Source: Schistocephalus solidus (Eukaryota; Platyhelminthes; Cestoda; Diphyllobothriidea; Diphyllobothriidae). Taken from it: a stretch of DNA of 64,000 nt. Every line of letters begins with the position of its first letter. Positions within the stretch are counted from its first letter, which is position 1. The DNA is taken from contig WEDG01004933.1 in assembly GCA_017591395.1 (NCBI GenBank), forward strand, positions 1-64,000. Reading direction: 5' to 3'. Positions 49,354 through 62,309 of the stretch are shown here, in pieces. The notes below the pieces were generated by a model that was given only the letters and a program-made list of their open reading frames with translations, did not search any database and was not told the origin of the DNA. The position numbers were made by a program, and so were the translations under genes.

Positions 49354-52300
49354 AGAGATAAATCGATTGATTTAGTTTTGATCGGAGGCCTGGGCTTCAA
49401 TCAGTTTCCGACTTGCCTTGCTTCTAGCGTGGTTGATTATCGTCGTGGCTGCGAAGTTGAGCTCATGACCCGTTTCGTAGATGAGAGCATAAAATTGTGA
49501 TAATTTATCACCTCGTCCAACAGTCAGTTTATTTTAATTTATACGTGACTAAATCATGCGGCCAGTCTGTCCTGAATAGGTATGAGGACAGGTTAAGCAC
49601 GGAATTCGATACTATACACCCTACGGTTCCCTAGGATTTAATCAGTCCTTGGGTTTCTTTACCCTGCTGTGCTTGGTAGTTTTGAACCGGTGTGAAATTC
49701 CGACAGCTAGTCCCGCAGCAATGCGCTCGATCGCCTCGGCCCGTCCTTAATGTATGGTAACGCATGCCATACCACAGGTGTTATTTCTGGTTGTGGCGTC
49801 CAGGGGCGAACAAGTAGACATAAGCTTATGGACACCTCCGGATAGCCGTTCCGCATAAACTGGTCGCGGAGATATTGGACCTCACATGCTTTTTTTGCCC
49901 GGGTTGCTGCAGTGGGTCTGGCTTCGTTGGAAGATTGATCTCACGCAATTTCGTTTGTGAGCCCCAGTATGGTTGCCGTCAAAATTGAGAAGCTGTGTGG
50001 TGCTCTTTGCTCTGCTGTAGATTGCTACGGGACGAGATGTCAGAATTGCACACCGGTCCAAAGCTAAAATGTGCAGCAGGGTCATGAAAAAGAACTGTTC
50101 AAATCCCAGTGAACAGTCTGGTGTAATGTATCGAATTTAATGCCTAAACTGTCCTTGTAATTACACAGCTCAGGCCGGACGTATGTTCGGATCACACGTA
50201 CACGAAAATAAGCTTGCTGTGCGACCGGACGAAGAATAAGCACAAGTGAGTGCCCAGACTTACGAAACGCGTCACGAGTTTAAATTCACAGCCACTAGAA
50301 TAATCGCCCACGTCAGAAGCAAAACAAGGCGGGAATCGATCGAAGCCTAGGCTTCCGATGCGGATTTAGCCAATCGATATATCGATCTGATGCCGGCATA
50401 CAGAGCTCTGTGCAGCCAGGCCTCGGATTGGTGTTACCGAAGTTTTTATTGGATTCTTTCCCCTAACGTTGTTGGTTGGTTTGTTACCGCTTTTAGATCT
50501 GACTCCTGTATGAGTTCGAAAACTCAGATGAATAAAGAAATGGTTCGGGCAATCGAAGAGTCTTATTTTCCCTACTTAGATGTAATTATCCGTGCTATGA
50601 TTTAATCATGCAGAAGATGCCTTCGCGTCCGCTTGTATAGACGCGCAGTCGTTCGCTGAATTTAACCTATTCAAGGTTTACATGAACATCCTCGCAGCTT
50701 TTAGATTTATCGTAGAAGAAGGTCAAACTTGTCCTTTAAATTTTTCAGTCAGAAGACCCACTGTCAGAAATACCAGCCAGAAAGCTTTTAATTACTGACG
50801 TCTGCACGACGATTTGCATGCGTACTTCCCGTTTTAGCTGAGGTAGTTGTGAGCTACTGCAAAAGTTTTAATGTACCGATCCCCTCCAGCATGAGATCGC
50901 AGCTACCAAAAAGATGTTTGTATCGAACTCCTCTCGTATACGCACCCACACCCCTAAGATCCAAATCCCACTTTACGTACCGTGGAGTTCTCACGGTTCT
51001 CAGTAGAAGTCATGTAGTCTGTACAAAAAATAATTGGTTTTCAGAGGACCCCAACAGGTGGCAAGCTTTGGGCCTGAGCACGCGTCTGTCCGTTAGGGGG
51101 CTATGGGCGTCAGCGAATAAACGTCACGAGAGTCAGTGTCCGCTTAATCAATTGATTGGGTGATAAAAGTTTGCTGGCGCCTGTGATTGGCTGCCCCATA
51201 GAGGGTGTACGCGTGCCATCCGGCAGCCCGAGAACTGCGATCACGTAAACTCTTGCGCTACAAAAAAGACAAAGTAAAAACGGATTGGGCATAATACGTG
51301 AGTAATGTGATCCTACAAGACAAATAAGCGAAGGATTGATGTCCGTAAATCATAACGAGGCCTACGCGGTTGCTAAACTTACAGTTAAGGCTTTTGTGAG
51401 GGTTTGGACACAACACTATCTACCTTTCCTGGGATATAGTGCAAGGCCGTCTGTATTTTAGAAGAGAACTCCTCTTCCCATGTCCAGGCGAAACGTATCA
51501 ATAGGGACAGCCAACATACTCCAAAGCTGAGGTCCTTCTGAGGCTTTTGTAGCTGCATAAGATCGAATTTAAATAAGCGCTCCCACCATTTATTCATTTC
51601 CGTAATTGATCAGGTCCTTATGCTTAGATGGCTTTGTGCACACCGGTCTGGTTGATGATGCAGAACAAAGAAGTTCTGTGTCCTGCCTGTAGAGATGCCG
51701 AACCGACGACAACCACTTGGGTTACAAACGGACCGCAGAAAACTGTGAAATCAGTTGTTTCAGGCATATTTCCTTTGCATTATGCCACTCACGCACTAGC
51801 TGCCATGAATAGCTTTTCAGAATGCACTACTGAGTGGGGCCAGTTATAATGACTACCTCTCGTTCTACAGCGTGACATAAGCAGTGCATCGAGAAATTTG
51901 CAGTTCTGGAATACGTCTGATCAACCACTGTGCTCGAAAGTATTTGCACTCTTTATACCTTAATAGTGAATGCATAACAGCCGGACCCATTGAGGAAATT
52001 GGCTCCAGATTACCTGTCCCTGATTTCATTTTCACGCGTTTAGCTTTCATCCTTCAGTCACCTTCATTCCCATGTAACTCTGGTTGAAGACAGTTCAGAT
52101 TTGCTTTCCATTACACCGATCCGGGAGGCCGATTCTCTTGCCCTTCGCCCATGGGATAGATTTTCCGTTTTTCCCTTAAATCCTACGGGTTTCATTCAGC
52201 CCATTTAAAGACGGTAAATAGGCTGTAATTACCCTATTTTCTTCGTTTGCTTTTCCTAGGTTTTCTGCTTCCTTGTTCTGCCCTACCATAAAACCCTTTT

Positions 52301-53053
52301 TACTGCGATTCCCCTAAGATATTTGACCTTGCTTGCAAGGTTCTCAGTGGGTCCAGCTATTGTGTTTCCATCCTTAGTACTCCCACTGACACTCATAGGA
52401 CGGCCAAAATCGAAGCGTATTCTGTTTTATTTTTTACTGCCACTGTACTGAAGCATTCTTAGAGTATCATGACACCTCACAAGTGATGGCTGGATGCACT
52501 TGCCAAATTGCAGGGAATATACTCTATCGGATGCACTCAAGGAAAGTTCCTTCTTAAAATGGCACTTTTAGTATATAAGACGCTTGGTATAGAAAGTAGC
52601 ACGTTGTACGACCAAGATAAAAGTAGCCTGATTGGTAATCCATAACCTCGACGCTTTATCTTGGTTCGTTTGACCCACTTGTGAAAACTTGGTGGCTTCG
52701 GTGGGATTCGAACCCACGCCAGCAAGGGGGAGGCTGACTGCCCAAGCAGGATTTCCTAAGCAGTCCTAGTTGTTAAAACTGAATCTTTTCATTATAAATG
52801 CGAGAAGTAAGTGAACCCAGTACTAACAAAATATTTCATATTGTAACTAAAATTCTGTTACAGAGCAGTAGGAAGGGAAAAAATGCTGATGACTAATACT
52901 TGGCTCAGCAATGTTTGGCGCTGAAGGCTCAAGTCTATAAAAAGTTTTTCTTATAAGGCTGTTCGCGTGCGCAGATACTCCTTCCACGGTATATACCAAC
53001 CACGGTTCCCATTGCGGCAATTGTTGATATGGACAAGATGCTCTGTCAGTTGA
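49354..53053. other. Unassigned 3.7-kb stretch
   Basis: Several short open frames (for example 50849-51163 and 51628-51849) have no recognisable domains, splice-linked partners or repeats. The only feature I can support is the tRNA-like segment at 52690-52750. Confidence 0.4.
52690..52750 (-). pseudogene. tRNA-derived 3' half with encoded CCA
   Basis: The minus strand has a perfect T-arm, GTGGG-TTCGAAT-CCCAC, followed by CGAAGCC-A-CCA. The matching 5' acceptor strand (GGCTTCG) and a normal D-arm are absent upstream. A genomically encoded CCA suggests a retroposed tRNA piece or part of a tRNA-derived SINE rather than a working tRNA gene. Confidence 0.6.
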
Positions 53054-56000
53054 CAGTTCGTCCGTCGAATACGACGAGGTCAACCGTATGCTCCACACCA
53101 GGTGGTGCAGGAATGGTGACTAGCGCGTGATTTAGTTTAAATTGCTAGTGGAGTTGCGCTGCATCAACCGAGTTCTCTCCTCCTCCTCCTCCCCCTCCTT
53201 CTCCTCCCCCTCCTCCTCCTCCCTCCTCCTCCTCCTCCTCCTCCTCCTCCTCCTCCTCCTCCTCCTCCTCCTCCTCCTCCTCCTCCTCCTCCTCCTCATC
53301 CACCACCTGGGCCCGCTGTCATGACAGAGACAAGAAGACCGGAGATAGGAGAGAGCGAAGGTCGCTGGCATGACAGGAGACGCCCCTGGGCGTATCACCA
53401 CACCTGGCTCGGATCCCACGGAGTGGGAGTGCCATAAAGGCCACATTAAGAAGGAGCCATTGCAACCTGACTCTCATTCCGCCAGTCAGCCACTCTACAC
53501 AAAAAAACATATTAGGCTGATCACGCGGTCCGAGTTATCCCGTCAGTTGGCAACCTTCCAAGCCACGGCTTTTAGCACACCGTGATAGTTTCAAGCGCGT
53601 CAGATTGATTATGGTAAGGAACATGCGCTGAGCTGTCGACCTCACTCTCTCCCCTACCCCCACAATCAGACCACCGTCCGAACCAGTCAGTTGTCTGACG
53701 GGTCGGCGTACCCGTTTTCGCGCGCCACAGCACGACCTGGACCCCATAACGCACACACCAGGATTCACTAAATCAGAGGATATAGAGGAGCCATCGCCGT
53801 CTGACTCCCAGACCACTGGTCAGCCACTCAACACACACAGCACATACACTGGGCCGACAGCGTGGTCTGGTGAAAGCGTCAGATTGGCAGCCTTCCAAGC
53901 CACGGTTTCTAGGATACCGTGATTTTATCAGGTTCATTATGATGATTGTGAGGGTGTTGTCTATGCATTAATGTAGGTAGTGTGCGATGATTTGGCTTAG
54001 CCTCCGGTGGTTTACCGCAAGTTTTCGTGGAGGCGCATGTGTACTAATAGGCCCATGCGGTCTGTAAATGTGCGGGAGCAGTAAGGGCAGTGGAGGCGAG
54101 CGCGGCGATTTTATGTCAGAGCCCCAGACACTGGTTCACCAGCCTGCGTACGATAGATTCACAGGTAACCGACCAGGCCGAGGCGTCAGTTGAAGTTGCG
54201 GGTGCAGTATGGGCAGAAGAAATCGGGAGAGGCTGGGGAGATGTTGTTCGTGGTAGTGCGAGTGACAGTGGCAGGAAGAACGTCAGGAATGGAGGGCGTG
54301 CATAAAGTTATCGGTGTTGTCGGCATTGAGGTGAATTCGGCTGTCATGGAGGCGCATGTGACCGAATAGGCCCATGCGATGAGTGAATGTTCGAGGACAA
54401 TGAGGGTAGTGGAGGTGGCGATCTCTGCTGTGTGTTGGTGCCCCAGGCACTGGTTCACCAGTCTCTGTACGATGGATTTGCAAGTGACCGACCAGGCCGA
54501 TGCGTGAGGTGAATGTGCGGTGGCAAGTAGGACAGCTTAGGAGAGAGCTCTCATCGAGGATGGTGGTGGTAGTGGCAGCGGCGGTGGTGAAAGTAACAGG
54601 TGATGAGAATTGGGATGTGGTCCTATGATGGTGAGAGTAATGGAATTGATGCCAGGAGTGAGGGTGGGGGAGTCTGAAGGACGGTTGATAGAATTCGACG
54701 TAGAAGTTAGAATTGTCCGATTTTTGGTGCATTGCGTCCGAAGATGTCCAACCAGGCCGATTCGTGCGCGAAAGATGCGTTGACAGGGCGGGCATGTTGG
54801 CAGGGCCTGGGCATTGGCGGTGTTGGTCCGGGGCGCTGGTGACTTTCATGCTGCTCTTTTGGCCTTGGCGGTGGCGAACCTGTTGGCCTCATAGATTGCT
54901 GCACTATTCTTTACGGATCTTCTCCATGCCGGTCTATCCTGGGCGAGGTCTTCCCAGGTCACCGGGTTGACTCACAGTTGCTTCAGCGATTTCTTCAAAG
55001 TGTCCTTGTAGCGTCTTTTATGAACTCCCTGTCGGCGAGCACCCGTAGCGACATCTCCGTAGAAAAGTCTTTTGGGTAATCGCTTGTCATCCATTCTCTC
55101 CAGGTGGCCGCTGCACCGCAGTTGCACTAGCCTGAGGATTCCGGTCCGCTCCGGGACTTCCGTGTCTGGGATCCTGTCTTGCCAGCTCAGCTTCAGTATT
55201 CTGCGGAGGCAGCCGAGATGGAAGTGATTCAGATTCCTGGCTTGGCTCGAGTAGACGGTCGAGGTATTCGCTCCATAAAGGAGTGTTATCAAGACGACGG
55301 CCTTGTACATCTTCAGTTTGGTGTTCAGGTGAATACCGTGGCATTTCCACACGGAAGCCTGCAGCCGGCCGAAGGCCTGACTAGCTTTGGAGATCGGTTG
55401 GGCAACCTCGTCATCAATTCTCGTGTTGCGTGACAGCGTGCTTCCTAGATAAGCGAAGATTTCCACATTTTTGAGTTGAGCACCGTTGACATTGATTCGG
55501 GGAGCCGTGTATTCCGCGCTGGACGGTGGCTGGTTCATGACAACCGTTTTGGATGTACTGATTGTTAATCCAAAATCGGCGCAGCCTGCGGTGAAAAGGT
55601 CCATGCTCCTTTAAATTTTCTCCTCCGTCACAGTGTTAAGGGCGCAGTCGTCCACGAAGAGCAAGTCATGGACTCTACCAGTGGACACGCGCGTTGAAGC
55701 CTACATATACCGACTGTTGAGAAGGTGCCCGTCAGTTCTGTAGGTGATGCGGATCCCAGGCTGCTCATCGCGGTAGGCGTCCGTCAGCATAGCAGACAAC
55801 ATGAAACTGACCCGGGTGGGGGCTAGAACGCAGCCCTGCGTCTGTCCGTTTGTCACTGCGAATGCTTCGGATACGGTCTCGTTGTCAGTGACGCGCGCTG
55901 TCATCCCGTCATGAAGCTGATGCACCATGTGCGTGAACCGCTCAGGCCAGCCAAATTTCTACATGACTTTCCATAGTCCATCGCGATTCACCGTGTCATA

Positions 56001-58499
56001 GGCTTTCGTCAGATCCACACAGGTAGTGTATAGGTAAGTTTTCAGCTCCTGACAATTCTCTTGTAGCTGGCGGACGGCAAAGATCATATCGGTTGTCCCG
56101 CGTTGTCGGCGGAAGCCACATTGGCTTTCCGGGAGCAGGCCCTGCTCTAGGTGACCGGTCAGACGATTAAGAAGGATACGGGCGAAGATCTTCCCGGTGA
56201 TTTTAAGCAACGATATGACTCTGTGATTACCACTGAGTTGCCTGTCCCCATTCCATTTGTAGAGATGGACGATGGTCGCGTCTATGAAAGCCTGAGGAAC
56301 TTGTCCTTGCCGCCACATCTCGTGGAAGAGTGTTGTCATTTCTTCTATCAGCCGGGGCCCACCGTGCTTGTAGACTTCCGGTGGGATTGCGTCGGATCCC
56401 GGTGCTTTACCGCTGGAAATCTGTTGCACGGCCCAGATGGTTTCTGGTAGGGAAGGCGGCATATCCAGGTCATTGTTCGTGTCCACTTGAGAGAGCCGGT
56501 CAATGGCAGCATCGGAGATGGCCGATGAGCAATTAAGGACATTTCTAAAGTGCTCGGCCCGGCGCTTCAGAATTTGCGATTTCTCTGTCAGCAGTGTTGT
56601 GCCGTCAGAGCTGAGCAGCGGTGCGGACCCCTTGATACACGGGCCGTAGATGGCCTTGATGGCTTTGAAAAAGTTTTTCATTTCATTGCGGCCCATTACC
56701 CCTGGATTTCCTCAGCCTTTGCGGATCATCCAAGCATCCTGCATCTCACGCAGCCGTTGCTATACAAGGCGCCGGCATCTGAAGAAGGCTGCTTTGGTGG
56801 CGTCAGTCTGAAGGTCTATGTAGGCTTTGTGTAGTCCATTCTTCTCCGCGAGTAAGTTGTTGATGTCGGTGGCATTGTCGTCAAACTAGTCCTGGTGTTG
56901 ACCTCGTGTGCGTCCGAGGACATCGAGGGCGATGGACTGGATGACATTTCGCAGTTGGCACCATCGTATTTCCACGGTGCCGTTATAATATGGAGCATGT
57001 AGTTTCTCCAGTTTCCCGGTTAGTTGGTTGCTGAAATCAAAACAGTGAGCGTGCAAATTTAACAAAAGTGTATTTAACTTACCTGGCGGCCTCTTACCTT
57101 GAGTCCTTCGTCGGAGTTGCATTCGGAGCCTCATCTGGGAGATGACGAGGCGGTGATCTGTCCAACCATCGGCATCGCGGATCGCCTTGATTACCAGCAC
57201 GTCCTGTCGATCTCGCCTCCGGACGATAACACAGTCCAGCAGCTGTCAGCGCCGCGACCGAGGGTGCATCCACGTGGCCTTCTCCCGCGTCGGAAGGCGG
57301 AAGAAAGTGTTGGTCAGCAGGAGACGTTGTTCCGCACACGAGTGCAGAAGAAGGAGGCCGTTATCGTTACAGCTACCGAAACCATGGGGACCCAGCACTC
57401 CCTGCCAGGCAGCGTGGTCCGTCCAGACGCGGGCGTTGAAGTCACCAAGGACAAGTAACTTGTCAACCTTTGACACAGTGGCCAGTAGGGCGTGCAGGTT
57501 TAAGTAGAATTTGTCCTTCGCCGCGTCAGAGCTCATCAGTGGGGGAGCGTAGGCGCTGATGATGATGGTGAACTGGTCTCCCCAAAGAGGTAGGCGGAGG
57601 CTCATCAGGCGATCATTGATACCCTGCGGCAGACAGGGCAGACGTCCCACGATCTCGTTCCGGCTGGCAAAGGCAACAACAGCATCGCGTCACTCTGCCT
57701 TTGGCCGGCCGCTCCAGAAGAAGGTGTAGCCGGCACCCATCTCCTCCAGCTGACCCTGCTCAGAGAATCGGGTCTCGCTGAGAGCAGCAAGGTCCACATT
57801 GTAGTGCACCAGTTCCCGAGCGACTAGCACCGTCCTCCGTTTTGGCCAGTTGCTCCTAGGATTGTCTTAAAGGGAACGAACATTCCAGGCTGCTAGTGTG
57901 AGTGGACTCACCCGAGCAGCCTGAAGAGTATGGCGAGGGGGATGGGGATGGGGGTATTGTTGTTTGTTTGAGTTTTACGACCGAGTATTTTAGGATCTGC
58001 GAGCCACGGCCAGCTGCAGAAGACGTGATAACCACCATTTTTTTAGAGCACCTTTTCTAGCCCCTTCCTCCGCGAGGAGGCAAGCAGTGCTGTCCCTAAA
58101 TAGGGCTGCTCGGTCATCCCATACGGCTGCCGAACTCCAATATGGGTCACAGATTTGTTTTAGTGGGAGAACGACCCGAGTTAGTCTGGGCCGCCTACGG
58201 GGTTGCTGTCGCCCCACCGTAGGACTTTTTGAGAGGGGGAGGTGGGAAGTTCGGGAGTCAGACATACCGGGTGTGGAGGCACACACAACACCGGAGACCC
58301 TCACCTGGTTTAGCCCGCCGGTCGTGACGGTTGCCCGGGGTGTGGCCGCTGGGAAGAACCCAACTTCGAGGAGCCACAGGTGAGAGTTGGGTACCAGTTA
58401 GAGGCGGCCACAGGAGCATTCACCACCTGTACGAGACAAATGGAGCGACCAAATGCTATCTGTGTGGTGCTACCCCTAACTAGTACCCCTAAACCCCGC
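53054..58499 (-). mobile_element. LINE copy D: near full length, degenerate
   Basis: 5'UTR at 58499-57850, endonuclease frames at 57799-56886, RT at 56696-54972 in pieces ([39 protein letters not shown]), zinc fingers at 54849-54186 (CPTCHRTF...[20 protein letters not shown]), and 3'UTR to 53054. The RT catalytic box lies in a stretch with stops (about 55650). Many stops and frame changes. No target duplication found at the ends. Confidence 0.88.
53174..53299. repeat. (TCC)n expansion inside the LINE D 3'UTR
   Basis: The other copies have only TCTCCTCCTCC at this point of the tail. In copy D it has grown to about 125 bp. Confidence 0.9.
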
Positions 58500-58811
58500 T
58501 GACCCACTCTGAATGTAGGACACAGATGAACCTTTAGAGAACTTGGATAATCCCCGATAAATGTCCTCATGAACAGGAGTCTAGCTTTGGCCACTCATGT
58601 GTCATTATTAATTTCTAATTTCTCCACCATCAAAAATATTGATGTGTTTTGGTCACTGAAGAAGTTCGTCGAAATTGCAGTTTGCAATCGAATAGGTTGA
58701 CAACTTCAGCCACATGGTGGCCGTCACACCGCGTTTGACGCAGCAATCACATGTGGCGCTGTGATAGGCACAGAAGCCATACTCATCTTCAAAGATCTCG
58801 ATTTACTGATT

Positions 58812-59193
58812 GCCCACTAAACGGGCCACGTGGCAGATGCGCTGGACCAACATGAGGGTCAAATCAGGGTACGACAGGCATCATTCTTATTTGCGATGAG
58901 CTCCCATAACAAATGTCGAACATGGTCACGCGTAGGTGCCGGCTCTGCCACACCACCCACTGTTGTCATTTTATGGCTATGTTGGGATATGATTCCCCTG
59001 CACCCGACCCAGCCTTCGGTCTTCTTGACAAGGTCTTAACACCGGGCACAGGTGGGTAAGGGAAGAGCGAGTGTGGTAGATGCAGTGCAAGTATACTATC
59101 ACTTTAAACTAATTTGTGTACTGGTCACCGTCTCTGCACCAACCTTCTGTGGAGCATACGATGGACATCGTCGGATTACGACGGTCAAACTGA
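58812..59193 (+). mobile_element. SINE copy (plus)
   Basis: It starts CCCACTAAACGGGCCACGTGG-like, has the SINE-specific GAGCTCCCATAACAAATG segment, and ends ACGACGGTCAAACTGACG. It lies between the head-to-head LINEs D and E. Confidence 0.65.
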
Positions 59194-60038
59194 CGTGATT
59201 TACTACTGGTCAGCGTCCGCGCTACGTAGTTCAGAAACGGAACAGCCCTCCTTTACCGACTGATTAACGCAGCATCTTATCATAATGAAGGCAATATGTT
59301 TAAGGAACCGTCTTACATATCCCTTTATATGGTCCAGTGGACATAATACTCCTTCAAACCAGCGGATCACAACTGTACGCGAGGGGATACACAATGGTCA
59401 CAAATGCCACAGTATAAACCGGAAAATCAGTTAAAAAGCCAACTACCTGAACAGCTCTTAATTTTTTTAATTCTGACGGGTTTCCAACCCCCGTTTGCGC
59501 CGAAGGGCTAAAGAGACCGGTGGGCTCGTTTCAGACTTGTCACGTCAGTCTAGGTAACCGTAATGGCGTTAGGCGAAAAGGCTTCGTGACTCATCCCTAA
59601 AGCCAGCGCATTTGCCTCATAGCTTCTTTTATGCGACACAGTTAACTGAGGCTCTCCACGTGTGAACCTCCACCTCGGTTTCGCATAGCGTGCTTGCGTG
59701 CTAGCGTGCTTGCGCGCTTTCCAAAGTGCTTGCGCATGTACCTGAATGAGAAGTGGAGGCTATGACTCATTCGGCAACTTCAACAATGCTATCGATCTAC
59801 AATGTGGTTGGTCGGCCGCTTCGAGCCACACAAAGATATAGCGGATTTTCAATATCAAAATTGGCTCTTAAGGCAAGCCATACCATCTGCAAAGCCGATC
59901 AGTCAACAAAGATCCACAAAGATGCTAGAAGTATAGCACAGACATTCTGTTGGATACAGGAAGTCAGTTTGGAAAATTGTTGCCCGCATCTCGCATTGAG
60001 TTTAGGGTCCTTTCCCCTTTTTCCTTCCTTCCTTCCTT
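59194..60038. other. Unassigned spacer between LINEs D and E
   Basis: A short GCGTGCTTGCGTGCTAGC-type direct repeat occurs near 59686-59735. No gene recognised. Confidence 0.4.
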
Positions 60039-60400
60039 CCTCCTCCTCCTCCTCCTCCTCCTCCTCCTCCTCCTCCTCCTCCTCCTCCTCCTCCTCCTCC
60101 TCCCTCCTCCTCCTCCCTCCTCCTCCTCCTCCTCCTCCTCCTCCTCCTCCCTCCTCCTCCTCCCTCCTCCTCCCTCCTCCTCCTCCTCCCTCCTCCCTCC
60201 TCCCTCCTCCTCCTCCTCCCTCCTCCTCCTCCTCCTACTCCTCCTACTCCTCATCCTCCCTCCTCCTCCTCCTCCCTCCTCCTCCCTCCTCCCTCCTCCC
60301 TCCCTCTTCCTCTTCCTCTTCCTCATCCTCTTCCTCTTCCTCCTCCTCCTCCTCCTCCTCCTCCTCCTCCTCCTCCTCCTCCTCCTCCTCATCCTCCTCC
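60039..60400. repeat. (TCC)n microsatellite, about 360 bp
   Basis: Imperfect TCC/TCCC repeats with TTCCTC variants near 60305-60340. All open frames over it are low-complexity artefacts. Confidence 0.95.
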
Positions 60401-61356
60401 AACCTATAAAACTAGAACTATGAGGAGGAATAAACTTGTCTTTGAAAGACGAGTGCAGTGGTTATTGAGCAAGAATAAAGCAAACAGTGTGTTACAACAT
60501 TGGTGAAGGGGTGTAGGGGTACTAGTTAGGGGCAGCACCACACAGCTTGCATTTGGTCGCTCCATTTGTCTCGTACAGGTGGTGAATGCTCCTGTGGCCG
60601 CTTCTAACTGGTACCCAACTCTCACCTGTGGCTCCTCGAAGTTGGGTTCTTCCCAGCGGCCACACCCCGGGCAACCGTCACGACTGGCGGGCTAAACCAG
60701 GTGAGGGTCTCCGGTGTTGTGTGTGCTTCCATACCCGGTATGTCTGACTCCCGAACTTCCCAACTCCCCCCTCTCAAAAAGTCCTACGGTGGGGGCGACA
60801 GGAACCCCGTAGGCGGCCCAGACTAACTCGGGTCGTTCTCCCACTAAAACAAATCCGTGACCCATAGTGGAGTTCGGCAGTCGTCTGGGATGTCCGAGCA
60901 GCCCTATTTAGGGATAGCACTGCGTGCCTCCTCGTGGATGAAGGGGCTAGAAAATGTGCCCTAAAAAATGCTGGGTCTCACGTCTTCCGCAGCCGGCCGC
61001 GGCTCGTAGATCGCAAACTACGCGGTCGTAAAACTCAAACAAACAACAATACCCCCGTCCCCATCCCCCTCGCCATACTCTTCAGGCTGCTCGGGTGAGT
61101 CCACTCACACTAGCAGCCTGGAATGTTCGTTCCCTTTTAGACATTCCTAGGAGCAAACCGGCCGGAACGGAGGACGGTGCTAGTCGCTCGGGAACTGGCG
61201 CGCTACAAGGTGGGCATTGCTGCTCTCAGCGAGACCCGATTCTCTGAGCAGGGTCAGCTGGAGGATGTGGGGGCCGGCTACACCTTCTTCTGGAGCGGCC
61301 GGCCAAAGGCAGAGTGACGCGATGCTGTTGTTGCCTTTGCCAGCCGGAACGACATC

Positions 61357-62247
61357 GTGGGACGTCTGTCCTGTCTGCCGCAGGGTATCAATGATCGCCT
61401 GATGAGCCTCCGCCTGCCTCTTCGGGGAGACCAGTTCACCATCATCATCAGCGCCTACGCTCCCCCAATGACGAGTTCTGATGCGGCGAAGGACAAATTC
61501 TACTTAAACCTGCACGCCCTACTGGCCACTGTGTCAAAGGTTGACAAGTTACTTGTCCTTGGTGACTACAATGCCCTAGTCGGGACGGACCACGCTGTAT
61601 GGCAGGGAGTGCTGGGTCCCCACGGTCTCGGTAGCTGTAACGATAACGGCCTCCTTCTTCTGCGCTCATGTGCGGAACAACGTCTCCTGCTGACCAACAC
61701 TTTCTTCCGCCTTCCGACGCGGGAGAAGGCCACGTGGATGCACCCTCGGTCGCGGCGCTGGCATCTGCTGGACTGTGTTCTCGTCCGGAGGCGAGATCGA
61801 CAGGACGTGCTGGTAACCAAGCCGATCCGCGATGCCGATGGTTGGACAGATCACCGCCTCGTCATCTCCCAGATGAGGCTCCGAATGCAACCCCGACGAA
61901 GGCCCCAAGTTAAGAGGCTGACATGTAAGTTAAATACTCTTTTATTAAATTTGCCTGCTCACTGTTTTGATTTCAGCAACCAAATAACCGGGAAACTGGA
62001 GAAACTACATGCTCCATATTATAACGCTACCGTGGAGACACGATGGTGTCAACTGCGAAATGTCATCCAGTCCACCGCCCTCAATGTCCTCGGACGCGCA
62101 TGCCGTCGACACCATGACTGGTTTGACGACAATGACGCCGACATCAATAACTTACTCGCGGAGAAGAATGGACTACACAAAGCCTACATAGACCTTCAGA
62201 CTGACGCCACCAAAGCAGCCTTCTTCAGATGCCGGCGCCTTGTATAG
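61357..62247 (+). pseudogene. LINE E endonuclease frame
   Basis: The upstream part (LAAWNVRSLL at 61110, then ALSETRFSEQGQ at 61220) is separated by a frame change and a TGA at 61315. This frame contains [25 protein letters not shown] (GDYNA where the copies usually have GDFNA) and [15 protein letters not shown] at 62245 ends it after FFRCRRLV. Confidence 0.85.
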
Positions 62248-62309
62248 CAACGGCTGCGTGAGATGCAGGATGCTTGGATGATCCGAAAGGCTGAGGAAAT
62301 CCAGGGGTA

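Noticed and set aside
59753..60423. 218- and 157-codon Ser/Leu/Pro-rich frames and a 142-codon Arg-rich frame
   Set aside because: Low-complexity reading of the TCC microsatellite.
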